Origin: Microbulbifer pacificus
GTDB taxonomy: Bacteria; Pseudomonadota; Gammaproteobacteria; Pseudomonadales; Cellvibrionaceae
DNA: 64,000 nucleotides
Assembly: GCF_002959965.1 (NCBI RefSeq)
Contig: NZ_PREV01000026.1
Location: 193,501-257,500, forward strand
Direction: 5' to 3'
Below, one piece after another: positions 27,214 through 36,537 of the stretch. Below the pieces are notes generated by a model. It was not told the DNA's origin and searched no databases. It worked only from the letters and a program-made list of their open reading frames with translations. The stretch's first letter is position 1. Each line of letters starts with the position of its first letter. The translations under genes and the position numbers were made by a program.

Positions 27214-28413
27214 ATGATGCAACCGTTAAAAGGCATAACCGTTCTCGAATTCAGCCAGTACCTGGCAGGCCCCTACGCGGGCCTGCGTCTGGCGGATCTG
27301 GGTGCACGCGTGATAAAGGTCGAGCGCCCCGGCAGCGGTGACGCCTGCCGCAGTCTCGCCACCAAAGACCTGTGGGTGGATGGCGACAGCCTGCTGTTCC
27401 ATACCATCAACCGCAATAAAGAGTCTTTTTGTGCGGACCTGAAAAACCCGCACGACCTGAATGCGGTACGCCAATTAATCGCGCAGGCGGATGTGATGAC
27501 TCACAACTTCCGCCCCGGTGTGATGGAAAAAATTGGCCTCGACTACACCAGTGTCAAAGCCCTCAATTCGCAGATTATTTACGGAGAAGTCTCCGGTTAC
27601 GGCAACGAAGGGCCCTGGGTGCACAAACCCGGTCAGGACTTGCTGGCACAGGCGGTTTCCGGCGTGGGCTGGCTCTCGGGCAATCGCAGTGACGGGCCCG
27701 TACCTCTGGGGCTCGCCATCGCGGATATGCTGTGCGGAACACATCTCGCCCAGGGAATTCTCGCCGCCCTGGTGCGCCGGAAAAAACACGGCATCGGCGC
27801 AAAAGTGCAGGCGAGCCTGCTGGAGTCCATGGTGGATTTTCAGTTCGAAGGGCTGACGACCTATTTGAACAACGGCCGCCAATTGCCTAGCCGCAGCGAG
27901 ATTGCCAATGCCCACGCATTTCTCGGCGCGCCCTACGGTATCTATCAAACCAGCGACCACTGGATTGCCATTTCCATGGGGCCGCTCGGGCCACTGGCGG
28001 AAGCACTGCAGTGCCCGGCACTGAATAAAAGTGACAGTGAAGCCTTCAGCCAGCGGGATGCGATAAAAGCCGTACTGGCAGAACACCTGTGCACCCAAAC
28101 CACCGATCACTGGATGACACGCCTGAATGCCGCCGGTATCTGGGCGTCGGAAGTGGTGGATTACGACCAGCTGCTCCACCACCCCGCCTTCAAGGCCGTG
28201 GCCATGGAGCTGCAGGTTTCCCGCCCCGCCTCCTCGGCTGACCACAGCTCGCCTGAGAAAAGTGCGGTCACCGTAAACACCACCCGTTGCCCGCTGCGGA
28301 TCAACGGCCAGCGTTTTACCAGCACTAAAGCCGCCCCACGCCTGGGTGAAGATACCGATCATATTCGCAACAGCTTGCTAGAAAGTGCAAATCAACGGGA
28401 GGCCGCACAATGA
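27214..28413 (+). CDS. Class III CoA-transferase (CaiB/BaiF family), first copy
   Basis: A 399-residue formyl-CoA-transferase-like protein with the N-terminal [17 protein letters not shown] fold start, ARVIKVERP, and Asp171 (IADMLCG) in the place of the catalytic aspartate that forms the acyl-anhydride. Such enzymes move CoA between carboxylic acids. It is paralogous to the next gene, whose ATG overlaps its stop by four bases. Acyl donor and acceptor are unknown. The downstream hydratase and aldehyde dehydrogenase suggest a CoA-dependent route for an acid derived from an aldehyde. Confidence 0.87.
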   Translation: MMQPLKGITVLEFSQYLAGPYAGLRLADLGARVIKVERPGSGDACRSLATKDLWVDGDSLLFHTINRNKESFCADLKNPHDLNAVRQLIAQADVMTHNFRPGVMEKIGLDYTSVKALNSQIIYGEVSGYGNEGPWVHKPGQDLLAQAVSGVGWLSGNRSDGPVPLGLAIADMLCGTHLAQGILAALVRRKKHGIGAKVQASLLESMVDFQFEGLTTYLNNGRQLPSRSEIANAHAFLGAPYGIYQTSDHWIAISMGPLGPLAEALQCPALNKSDSEAFSQRDAIKAVLAEHLCTQTTDHWMTRLNAAGIWASEVVDYDQLLHHPAFKAVAMELQVSRPASSADHSSPEKSAVTVNTTRCPLRINGQRFTSTKAAPRLGEDTDHIRNSLLESANQREAAQ

Positions 28414-29570
28414 GCCAGTTCCAAAAACCGCTCGCCGGTATGCTGGTACTCGACTTCTCCCAGTTTCTGTCCGGTCCATCTGCGGCTTTACGCCTGGCCG
28501 ACCTGGGTGCACGGGTTATCAAAATCGAGCGCCCGGAGCGCGGCGAAGACGGCCGTAACCTGTACCTTTCCGACTGCGTGCTGGAGGGGGAATCCACCCT
28601 GTTCCACGCCATCAACCGCGACAAGGAAAGTTACTGCGTCGACCTGAAAGATCCGGCCCAACGTGACGAGCTCAACACGCTCATCCGCAAAGCGGATATC
28701 CTGATCGCCAATTTCCGTCCCGGCGTCATGCAGCGACTGGAACTCGACTACGACCATGTAAAAGCCATCAACCCGCGCATTATTTACGGTGAAATTACCG
28801 GCTACGGCGACACCGGCCCCTGGGCTGAACGCCCCGGGCAGGACCTGCTGCTGCAGGCACTCTCCGGCCTCAGCTGGCTTTCCGGCAGCCGCGACGATGG
28901 CCCGGTAGCCATGGGTGTACCGGTTGCAGATATTTTTACCGGCGCACAGCTGGTGCAGGGCATTCTCGCCGCCGCTTTCGCTCGAGAATTTACCGGTGAA
29001 GGCAGCCTGGTGCAGATCAGTATGCTCGAAGCCATGCTGGATTTTCAGTTCGAGCCGCTCACCATTGCCCTGCAGGATCCACAACAGACCATCGATCGCG
29101 CCGCCGTCAACGGCGCCCACGCACTGGTGGCCGGCGCCTACGGTTTTTACCAGACCAATGATGGATATATCGCACTGTCCATGGGCCGCGTAGAAGACCT
29201 TGCACGACTGCTCGACTGCCCCGCGCTATTACCCTATTGCGACCCCGCGCTCGCCTTTACCGAGCGCGATGCCATCAAGCAGATTCTTGCCGATCACCTG
29301 CCATCGCAAACCACCGCACACTGGCTCTCCCTGCTGGAGCCGGCGGATATCTGGTGTGCCGAGGTACTCGACTGGAACCAACTGCTGGCACACGACGGTT
29401 TCAAAACCCTCGACATGCTGCAATCCCTGCCTATGTCCGGTGGCAGCCAGTTGACCACTAGCCGCTGCCCCATTCGCATTGACGAACAGTGCCTGTGGGG
29501 GCGCAATCCAGCGCCGAAACTGGGACAACACCAGGGCGCCATTAATAACGAAATCAAAAATGAGAGATGA
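28410..29570 (+). CDS. Class III CoA-transferase (CaiB/BaiF family), second copy
   Basis: A 386-residue paralogue of the preceding protein with the same layout: [27 protein letters not shown], and Asp174 (VADIFTG) as predicted catalytic residue. The ATGA overlap suggests translational coupling, as for subunits of one enzyme; heteromeric class III transferases such as succinyl-CoA:D-citramalate CoA-transferase are known. Both copies retain the aspartate, so neither is obviously inactive. Confidence 0.87.
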   Translation: MSQFQKPLAGMLVLDFSQFLSGPSAALRLADLGARVIKIERPERGEDGRNLYLSDCVLEGESTLFHAINRDKESYCVDLKDPAQRDELNTLIRKADILIANFRPGVMQRLELDYDHVKAINPRIIYGEITGYGDTGPWAERPGQDLLLQALSGLSWLSGSRDDGPVAMGVPVADIFTGAQLVQGILAAAFAREFTGEGSLVQISMLEAMLDFQFEPLTIALQDPQQTIDRAAVNGAHALVAGAYGFYQTNDGYIALSMGRVEDLARLLDCPALLPYCDPALAFTERDAIKQILADHLPSQTTAHWLSLLEPADIWCAEVLDWNQLLAHDGFKTLDMLQSLPMSGGSQLTTSRCPIRIDEQCLWGRNPAPKLGQHQGAINNEIKNER

Positions 29571-29596
29571 GAAGTGGAAAATGAGAGGAATCGGTC

Positions 29597-30391
29597 ATGA
29601 ATGAGCGCCATTCGCAATCGAATGTTTCGCTATCGAAGTCTACCCCCGGGGTGGCCCATATTACTTTGCAGCTAGCGCCAGCGAATGCCTATCACGAGTC
29701 ATTCCTGCGGGAAATCGGCATTGTCATTCGCACTCTGGAACAGGACGACAGCGTACGCGCGGTGGTGATCAACAGCGCGCTACCGAAATTCTTCTGTGCC
29801 GGTGCCGATATCAAAGTGTTTGAAAGCAACAGTGTGCAGCAAAACCTCGCCCTGGTCGCCGCTGCACGGGAGAACGCCAAGGCCATTGAGAACAGCAGCA
29901 AGATTTATATTGCCGAAGTCGCCGGCCACTGCCTCGGTGGCGGCCTGGAAATTGCCATGGCCTGCGATTTTATTTTCGCGGCAGAAGGCAACTACCGCTT
30001 CGGCCTGCCGGAAATCAAACTGGGGCTGATCCCCGGCAATGGCGGTACCCAGCGCCTGGTGCGCCGGATCGGTCGCCGCGCCGCCATGGAGGTCCTGCTT
30101 ACCGGCGATACCTTCGGGCTCGCCCAGGCCCAGGAGCTGGGATTACTGGATGGCGTCTATAGTGCGGAATCCCTGGCTGCCGGCACCACCGAGTTTGCCG
30201 AAGAAATCGCCCGCGGTCCCGGCCGCGCCATCGCGGCCACCAAGCGTGCACTGCGTGAAGGCAGTTCCCTGCCACTGGATCGCGGCCTCGCGCTGGAGGC
30301 GGAGCTGGCAGATTCTCTCTATGAAACCGCAGATGCGGTGGAGGGACTGAAAGCCTTCGTTGAGAAACGCGCACCAGTATTCAATCAGTAG
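29597..30391 (+). CDS. Enoyl-CoA hydratase/isomerase family protein
   Basis: A 264-residue crotonase-fold protein. The oxyanion-hole segment is FCAGADIK; the two acidic catalytic residues of hydratases are present as Glu118 ([11 protein letters not shown]) and Glu139 ([12 protein letters not shown]). A true hydratase or retro-aldol/hydrolase relative acting on the CoA thioester made by the preceding transferases is likely. It is co-transcribed with its neighbours; the next gene starts about 55 bases on. Confidence 0.87.
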   Translation: MNERHSQSNVSLSKSTPGVAHITLQLAPANAYHESFLREIGIVIRTLEQDDSVRAVVINSALPKFFCAGADIKVFESNSVQQNLALVAAARENAKAIENSSKIYIAEVAGHCLGGGLEIAMACDFIFAAEGNYRFGLPEIKLGLIPGNGGTQRLVRRIGRRAAMEVLLTGDTFGLAQAQELGLLDGVYSAESLAAGTTEFAEEIARGPGRAIAATKRALREGSSLPLDRGLALEAELADSLYETADAVEGLKAFVEKRAPVFNQ

Positions 30392-30446
30392 CGCCCAACT
30401 AACAGACTCTACCGAACAACAAACAAAAAATGCGACGGAGAAGATG

Positions 30447-31907
30447 ATGAGTACACAGATAGCGGAAACCGTTCAACAACATTACCAGTGTTATATCGAC
30501 GGTGAATGGGTCGACAGTGATAGTAAGCTCCCAGTGGAAAATCCCGCGAACGGCAAAGTATTTGCCAGTGTCCCGGACTGCACGCTGGCACAGGCTGACA
30601 CCGCCCTAGCCTCCTCGCAGGCGGCACTGCAGAGCTGGAAAATGCTCCCCGCCATCGAGCGCGGCCGCCACCTGTTCAACCTGATTGAAGCCCTCAAACC
30701 CAAGCGCGACCTGTTTGCCAAACTGCTGGTACTGGAACAGGGTAAAACCCTGAACGAAGCCTACGGCGAGTTCGACGATACGCTCAACTACCTCACCTAT
30801 TCCGCCGAAGCGGCACGCCGTATCGAGGGCAATATCTTCCCTTCCGACAATGCCGGCGAACAGCTGTGGATTCAGAAGGTCCCCTACGGTGTGACCGTCG
30901 GCCTGTGTGCATTTAACTACCCACTGGCCCTGATCGGCCGCAAAGTAGGCCCGGCACTGGTCACCGGCAACACCATGATCGTAAAACCCCACGAGGCCAC
31001 CCCGGTGACCGCCATGGAATTTGCCAAAGCGGTGGAAGAAGCGGGAATCCCCAAGGGCGTAATCAACATCATCAGCGGCAGCGGTATCGCCGTGGGCGAG
31101 CACCTGGTGAAAAGCCCCATTACTCAACTGGTCACCCTCACCGGCAGCATCCGCGCCGGCCAGGCCATCTGCCGTGCGGTCGCAGAAAACGTCACCGCGG
31201 TTTCTCTGGAGTTGGGAGGAAAAGCCTCGTTTATCGTGCTCGACGATGCGGATATCGACAAAGCCGTGGATGCGGTGGTGATTTCCCGCTACGCCAACTG
31301 CGGGCAGGTATGTATCTGTGCCGAGCTGGTGCTGGTGCACGAAAAGGTCGCGGATGAATTCACCCGCAAGGTGCTGGAAAAAGTGAAAGCACTCACCGTG
31401 GGCAATCCCATGGACAACCCCAGCATGGGCCCATCGGTCACCGCGCAAGGGCTGGACCGGGTGGACTCCATCGTGCAGGAAACCATCAGTGCCGGCGCCA
31501 CCCTCGCCTGCGGCGGCGCGCGCCCGGAAGGCGCCGAGTTTGAACATGGCAACTGGTACCAGCCCACTGTACTGACCGATGTAACCGCGGATATGGCCGC
31601 CGCGCGGGAAGAAATCTTCGGCCCGGTACTGCCTATCGTCAAAATTTCTTCGTTTGATGAAGCGGTAGAAATCACCAACCGCCGCAACGATGGCCTCAGC
31701 TGCTACCTGTGGAGCAACGATTACCGGGTGATCATGGACGGCATCAGCCGCCTGGAAGTAGGCACCGTATTTGTGAACAAACAGATCGTCGGCTATATCC
31801 AGGGCTACCACTCCGGCCACAAGCGCAGTGGTATTGGTGGTGAGGACGGCATCTACGGCATCGAAGGTTATTTGCAGAAGCGCGCGGTATATCTGAACTG
31901 CAACTAA
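30447..31907 (+). CDS. AldA-like aldehyde dehydrogenase (second copy)
   Basis: A 486-residue aldehyde dehydrogenase related to the one at 10668: GSIRAG cofactor loop, ELGGKASF with the catalytic Glu, [12 protein letters not shown] with the nucleophilic Cys, and the AldA-like SGIGGEDG C-terminal segment. The start at 30447 has ACGGAGAAG upstream; an earlier in-frame start would overlap the hydratase gene. It may make the carboxylic acid that the CoA-transferases activate, or be the actual anhydrogalactose dehydrogenase. Confidence 0.86.
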   Translation: MSTQIAETVQQHYQCYIDGEWVDSDSKLPVENPANGKVFASVPDCTLAQADTALASSQAALQSWKMLPAIERGRHLFNLIEALKPKRDLFAKLLVLEQGKTLNEAYGEFDDTLNYLTYSAEAARRIEGNIFPSDNAGEQLWIQKVPYGVTVGLCAFNYPLALIGRKVGPALVTGNTMIVKPHEATPVTAMEFAKAVEEAGIPKGVINIISGSGIAVGEHLVKSPITQLVTLTGSIRAGQAICRAVAENVTAVSLELGGKASFIVLDDADIDKAVDAVVISRYANCGQVCICAELVLVHEKVADEFTRKVLEKVKALTVGNPMDNPSMGPSVTAQGLDRVDSIVQETISAGATLACGGARPEGAEFEHGNWYQPTVLTDVTADMAAAREEIFGPVLPIVKISSFDEAVEITNRRNDGLSCYLWSNDYRVIMDGISRLEVGTVFVNKQIVGYIQGYHSGHKRSGIGGEDGIYGIEGYLQKRAVYLNCN

Positions 31908-31921
31908 CCGACAAACATTAC

Positions 31922-31942
31922 GGGGGCACAAGCCCCCATTTT
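31922..31942 (+). terminator. Weak intra-operon terminator-like hairpin
   Basis: GGGGGC / GCCCCC with a 4-base loop and a short T-run, between the aldehyde dehydrogenase and cupin genes. It probably attenuates rather than ends transcription. Confidence 0.5.
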
Positions 31943-31981
31943 TATGGCTAACTGCAAATAACAATAAAGCGAGAAAACATT

Positions 31982-32353
31982 ATGTCCAAGCACTTGATCA
32001 TGTTCGAACACCAAGGCGCCAGCGGCATAGAAACCACCGATGCCCCTGAATTCACCAGCCATGAAAATATGCCCGGCTGGAAATCCCGCGCCGTGGAAGA
32101 CGCCGGCATTTTCATGTTTCAGTTTGAAATCGAGCCGGGCGCCGTGGAGTACCCAATCCACACGTCAGATGAAGCCTGGCTTGCCTTCGTGGCTAGTGGA
32201 CACGGCACCATGTACGCCGGCGACGCGGAAGAGAACTGCACTGAGGGTGTGCGGTATCAGGCAGGAGATTTTATTACCTTCAAGCCGAATACGCCCCATG
32301 GCTGGCTGAATGGCAACGAGAAATCCCTGGTCGTGATTGTAAAGCCAGCCTGA
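31982..32353 (+). CDS. Small cupin protein
   Basis: A 123-residue single-domain cupin. Candidate metal ligands are the His and Glu of YPIHTSDEAW in the first motif and the His of FKPNTPHGW in the second. Such proteins act as isomerases, dioxygenases or sugar-binding partners; nothing here tells which. It is the last gene of the CoA module, before a region of gene remnants. Confidence 0.75.
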   Translation: MSKHLIMFEHQGASGIETTDAPEFTSHENMPGWKSRAVEDAGIFMFQFEIEPGAVEYPIHTSDEAWLAFVASGHGTMYAGDAEENCTEGVRYQAGDFITFKPNTPHGWLNGNEKSLVVIVKPA

Positions 32354-32359
32354 GTACTG

Positions 32360-32587
32360 CTAACGCATTGCGAGCAAGGACACCTTGGTGGTACCGGCCG
32401 GATCAACGGTTTGCGTTACTGTTTCCCCGTTGGTCCAGGTCGCAGTCAATTGCCCGGGTTCTGAACAGCCAGCCAAGCCGAAGTAGGTATATCGGTTGTA
32501 ACCACGCTCGTAGCCGGCGTTGCTGATACCAACCCGCCGGGTTTGCGTTTGGCCACACGCGCTGAATTGCAGGATGCCATAGCTCAT
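32360..32587 (-). pseudogene. Remnant of an ASPIC/UnbV-type domain, C-terminal end
   Basis: The minus-strand frame of 75 residues reads like the C-terminal part of an ASPIC/UnbV domain (YFGLAGC, LTATWTNGETVTQ, then TTKVSLLAMR before the stop). That domain follows FG-GAP repeats in the large fusion protein at 40652. There is no ribosome site or upstream part, and its broken N-terminal side abuts the remnant on the other strand. Confidence 0.5.
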
Positions 32588-32910
32588 CGGGCGGATCGTC
32601 CAGTAGCAGCTCTTCCAGCAGCTCCGGTGGTGGTGAGTCCTGCAACGGAGGTTGGGTTGCTGTCACGGGTGTCAGTGTAAACCCGAGCTCGGGCAGTATT
32701 GCCAGGGGTCAGTCCGTTTCACTCAATCCCGTCGTAATGCCGACCTGTGCATCAAACAAGAGTGTGGTGTATTCGACCAGTGACCCACTGGTGGCAACGG
32801 TGAACTCGTCTGGTGTCGTTACCGGCAAGAAAATCGGTTCTGCGGTAATTACTGTAAAAACCAAAAACATGGGGAAAACTGCCACCTACTCGGTGACCGT
32901 TACTCCGTGA
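32584..32910 (+). pseudogene. Remnant of a secreted enzyme: Ser-rich linker plus BIG2 domain
   Basis: An open plus-strand frame without a start codon, preceded by a stop at 32563-32565. It encodes a Gly/Ser linker of about 17 residues and then a bacterial Ig-like (group 2) domain (VTGVSVNPSSGSIARGQ, STSDPLVATV, GSAVITVKT) ending at TGA 32908-32910. Such linkers and domains sit at the C-terminus of polysaccharide-degrading enzymes. This looks like the tail of a lost carbohydrase. Confidence 0.6.
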
Positions 32911-33085
32911 TCATACAAACAAAGAAATTGACGCAATGATTTGCGTGGTAAACTTAAAAGTGGCGGCCAAATGGCTGCCACTTATGCATAGGATAAAACC
33001 AATGGTATGGTAACTAATCCTTACCCATACCCACGCTGGACTCGGTCCAACCTCTTGACCTCTCCCCCTGATAGCAACGGTAGTC

Positions 33086-35443
33086 ATGCCTACTAGATAC
33101 GTCATCAACCTCCTCCTGCTACTGACTGTCATTGGTTGTGCTGCCTACTTGTACACCCTGTGGGAAAGCGATCTGATTGAGCAAAAATTTCCTCCGACAA
33201 TAGGAAATCAGGGATCTGGCGACGAAAGCAATGCGCAGCAATCGCCCAGCAACGAACAAGCTCCGCACAGTGAGACGGGGAAATACGTTGGTAGCGCGGT
33301 CTGTAGCAACTGCCATAGCGAGCAGAGCAATCTTTGGCAGGGCTCCCACCACGACGAATCCATGGCTCATGCATCGCCTCAAACTGTGAAAGGAAATTTC
33401 GACAATCAATCTCTGACTGCACTCGGTATGGAGCATCGCTTCTACCAGCGCGACAACACTTTCTGGGTTTCCACCGAAGGTTCCAGGGGCGAGCGGGCGG
33501 AATTCAAAGTGCTCTACACATTTGGCACCGAACCTCTACAACAATACCTGGTGGAGATGAATAAAGGGCGTTTGCAAGCACTACCTCTCGCTTGGGATAC
33601 GGAAAAAAAAAGTTGGTTTCACTTGCAGGCCGACCTGAAGCCTAAGCCCGGTGAGTGGATTCATTGGACTCAGGGCGGAATGAACTGGAACAGCATGTGT
33701 GCAGACTGCCACAGCACCGGACTTTCAAAAAATTTTGATAGCAAAACCCGCGAATACGATACCCGTTGGGAGGGAATCGATGTTGGTTGTGAGGCGTGCC
33801 ACGGGCCAGGTTCATTACATGTCGCGCAAGCGGGAGAAGGCATAACACCCAGTAAAGAGACTTTGGATATGATTCGCGGGGAATCAGCCGCAGAACTAGT
33901 AGACAAGTGCGGGCGCTGTCACGCCCGCCGACAACCGCTCACTCCTGTTTTCAAGCACAACTCAGATACGATGCTCGATCACTACCTGCCCATGACGCTA
34001 CAGAATGGTCCCTATTACAGCGATGGTCAGATTAATGAAGAAGTATTTGTATACGGCTCATTCACCCAGAGTAAAATGTATGCGATGGGGGTCAGCTGTG
34101 TAGACTGCCACAACCCACACAGCACCCGCCTGGTAAGGAAAGGCAACAGCCTGTGCACCGGGTGCCACCTTTCCGAGCAGTACGACACCTCGAAGCATCA
34201 CCACCACCCCACATCGGAAGCCCACGCATCCGATACCTACTCCACAGGCACCGGAAATCAATGTGTTGACTGCCATATGCCGGGGCGTAACTACATGACC
34301 AACGATTTTCGCAGAGACCACAGTCTGCGAATCCCGCGACCAGATCTAAGTGTCGAGTTTGGCACCCCTAACGCCTGTAACTCCTGCCATCAAGACAAAA
34401 ATCCTGAATGGGCAGCACAAAAAATCAAGCTGTGGTATGGCGAAAAACGTCCGGCACATTTCTCTGAAATCCTGGCGCGTGCAATTGGCGGTGAAGAGGA
34501 AGTTATCACGACCGTTCAGCCTCTGGCGAAATTACTGCGAGCGACAAACCAACCGGCAATTGCTCGTGCGACTGCCGCGGATCTGCTGGCGCCGCTATTG
34601 CAGGAGCCTGAAGCCGCGAGAGTACTCCAACAGGCACTTTCTGACACCAGTCCCCTGGTACGGGTTTCTGCCGTGAGTGCGTACTACAACGCGCCCATGC
34701 ACTACAAATTGCCGCTGCTGACCCCACTCCTCGCCGACCCTGTTCTCGCTGTGCGGATCTCTGCCGCGAAAAGTCTCTCAGAAATGAATGACATGCAGTT
34801 TCTAAATCTGGAACCAGAAACACAGCGCCAGTATCAGCAGGCACTGGAGGCGTATCAACGCTCACTTGAAATCAATGATGACTTTGTATCGTCCAGTCAT
34901 CAGAGGGGACTTGATCTGGAAAAGGCGGGCCATCTCGGCGCAGCGGCTAGACAGTATGAACACGCACTCACTATTGACGATCGCGCGAATGCCTCCCGTA
35001 TGAATCTGGCCCAGATTCACTACCAATACCAACAGTACGAAAGAGCAGAGGCCCTCTATCGCAAGGTTCTCTCTCAGGAGCCGGATGCGGTGCCCTCTCG
35101 CTATGCGCTCGGCTTGCTGCTGGCGGAAATGGGCAAAAAGGAAGAAGCGGAGGACCACCTGGAAATTGCGGCCAAAGGAGGGAATAACGCGAGGATCTGG
35201 TATAACTTGGGTGTGCTGCGCCACCAACGGCAAGATTGGAAGCCGGCAGAAACTGCTTATCGCAAAGCGCTGGCATTGGCACCCGATAACGTCGATTACG
35301 TGAGCGCTCTTGCCAGCCTGCTTGTTCAACAGGAAGAGTACGACCAAGCAAAAACACTCATCGACAAAAGCCTGCACCTCGTTCCAAATGAACAGAAACT
35401 CTTACGGTTCAAAAGATACCTGGATTCTTTGGGAATTAATTAG
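33086..35443 (+). CDS. Eight-haem c-type cytochrome with HEAT-like and TPR repeats
   Basis: A 785-residue exported protein: one N-terminal membrane anchor or uncleaved signal (residues 5-25), then eight CXXCH haem sites at residues 73, 205, 235, 275, 338, 357, 393 and 431. A HEAT-like helical segment (about 480-580) and at least four TPR units (about 590-780) follow. The haem part resembles cytochrome c554/c-prime domain proteins. It would act in the periplasm in electron transfer, with the TPRs as docking surface. Its presence inside an agar locus is unexpected; it may take electrons from a periplasmic sugar dehydrogenase such as that at 60838. The epimerase-like gene follows within 13 bases. 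Confidence 0.85.
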   Translation: MPTRYVINLLLLLTVIGCAAYLYTLWESDLIEQKFPPTIGNQGSGDESNAQQSPSNEQAPHSETGKYVGSAVCSNCHSEQSNLWQGSHHDESMAHASPQTVKGNFDNQSLTALGMEHRFYQRDNTFWVSTEGSRGERAEFKVLYTFGTEPLQQYLVEMNKGRLQALPLAWDTEKKSWFHLQADLKPKPGEWIHWTQGGMNWNSMCADCHSTGLSKNFDSKTREYDTRWEGIDVGCEACHGPGSLHVAQAGEGITPSKETLDMIRGESAAELVDKCGRCHARRQPLTPVFKHNSDTMLDHYLPMTLQNGPYYSDGQINEEVFVYGSFTQSKMYAMGVSCVDCHNPHSTRLVRKGNSLCTGCHLSEQYDTSKHHHHPTSEAHASDTYSTGTGNQCVDCHMPGRNYMTNDFRRDHSLRIPRPDLSVEFGTPNACNSCHQDKNPEWAAQKIKLWYGEKRPAHFSEILARAIGGEEEVITTVQPLAKLLRATNQPAIARATAADLLAPLLQEPEAARVLQQALSDTSPLVRVSAVSAYYNAPMHYKLPLLTPLLADPVLAVRISAAKSLSEMNDMQFLNLEPETQRQYQQALEAYQRSLEINDDFVSSSHQRGLDLEKAGHLGAAARQYEHALTIDDRANASRMNLAQIHYQYQQYERAEALYRKVLSQEPDAVPSRYALGLLLAEMGKKEEAEDHLEIAAKGGNNARIWYNLGVLRHQRQDWKPAETAYRKALALAPDNVDYVSALASLLVQQEEYDQAKTLIDKSLHLVPNEQKLLRFKRYLDSLGIN

Positions 35444-35455
35444 GACACATTACCA

Positions 35456-36484
35456 CTGAATAACATTACATCTATTGAAGCCATCCATATTGGATGCTTC
35501 CCTGCATATCGGATTACAAGCGAATACCTGTCACTGGAAGTTATTCCAGATCTTGGCGGAAAAATTGTTAGCCTACGCTCCGGCTTGGACTTGAAAACCG
35601 AGTGGTTGTGGAAAAGCGACCGGATCGCATACCAATTAGCAGAATTCAACCACAGCTACACACAACGGCACGATACCGGCGGGGTGGATGAGTGCTTTCC
35701 CAGTGTAGATGAATGTGAGCTACCGCAATACGAAGGCAACGCGCCCGGCCTCATCCTGCCCGATCACGGCGAACTCTATGGCCGCCCCTGGGCCGAGCAC
35801 GAATGCAAAACGGCAGACGATGGCTCCGCGATATTGCTGTTGAAGCAGCAGTGCCAGACACTGCCTGTGATATTCGAACGCCGCCTGACTGTCGCCCCTG
35901 ACCGGGGGACAATCCGATTCGAATACTGCGTACGAAACCAGAGCGACAGCGCCGCCCCCTTTAGCTGGTGTTTGCACCCGGCGCTGGCCATCACTCCTGG
36001 AATGAAGCTTCGGTTGCCGGAGAACCACCAACTTTACTGCTCTTACGCCAGCGACAATGCCCCACTGACTACCGGCGACCAGTTCCGCTGGCCACTAACC
36101 CCGAACGGCACCGATTTGTCGGTCATTCCAGACCCGGATACCGATAGCGGATACGCTACAAAGTTACTTTCCCATCAGGACCTTTTCGACTGCACCAGCG
36201 GTAATTCGCCGGCCATAGCCGGGCTGGAGAATCCGGCAACCGGTGAAGCGCTGCATTTTGTATTGCCACCGGCGGAAGTGCCCCATATCGCCCTGTGGCT
36301 CAACTACCGGGGCTGGGCCGGGGATGGCGGCGTGCCCTATTTCAATCTGGTACTGGAACCGGCGATTGGCAACGCCGACAGCCTGCGGGAACTGCTGGAC
36401 AGAGGGACAGCGCCGGCGGTTCCGCCCCTCGCATCCCGTAGCTGGTCATTTGAGGTTCATACGACCACGCCGCAACTTTGTTAA
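35456..36484 (+). CDS. Aldose 1-epimerase-like protein (non-ATG start)
   Basis: A galactose-mutarotase-fold protein: ITSEYLSLEVIPDLGGKI near the start, then PDHGELYGRPW, CLHPALAI with a likely catalytic His, and LVLEPAIG near the end. The first ATG-free coding stretch clearly continues upstream of TTG 35585, because the conserved first strands are encoded there. No ATG exists between the stop of the previous gene and that region. CTG at 35456, with AGGA about 10 bases ahead, is the best start, giving 342 residues; ATT at 35465 is an alternative. It probably interconverts anomers of an agar-derived sugar. Confidence 0.75.
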   Translation: MNNITSIEAIHIGCFPAYRITSEYLSLEVIPDLGGKIVSLRSGLDLKTEWLWKSDRIAYQLAEFNHSYTQRHDTGGVDECFPSVDECELPQYEGNAPGLILPDHGELYGRPWAEHECKTADDGSAILLLKQQCQTLPVIFERRLTVAPDRGTIRFEYCVRNQSDSAAPFSWCLHPALAITPGMKLRLPENHQLYCSYASDNAPLTTGDQFRWPLTPNGTDLSVIPDPDTDSGYATKLLSHQDLFDCTSGNSPAIAGLENPATGEALHFVLPPAEVPHIALWLNYRGWAGDGGVPYFNLVLEPAIGNADSLRELLDRGTAPAVPPLASRSWSFEVHTTTPQLC

Positions 36485-36487
36485 CAA
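36478..36487. promoter_or_regulatory. TTGTTAACAA operator overlapping the epimerase stop codon
   Basis: Exact palindrome that includes the TAA stop (36482-36484) of the epimerase-like gene, 51 bases ahead of the sulfatase start. Its left half can also be read as a -35 element (TTGTTA) with TACACT 18 bases on, so a bound regulator would block the promoter. Confidence 0.65.
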
Positions 36488-36537
36488 TATACAAATAGCG
36501 GTACACTACCCCCGATCTTTCAGCATTGGGGGTTTCC

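Larger units (their letters stand above)
32354..33085. other. Intergenic region containing two gene remnants
   Basis: The gap between the cupin gene and the eight-haem cytochrome gene contains no intact gene. Its first two thirds are two broken gene ends (32360-32587 and 32584-32910), described separately. The last 175 bases are the probable promoter region of the cytochrome gene, in which no clear operator was seen. Confidence 0.6.
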
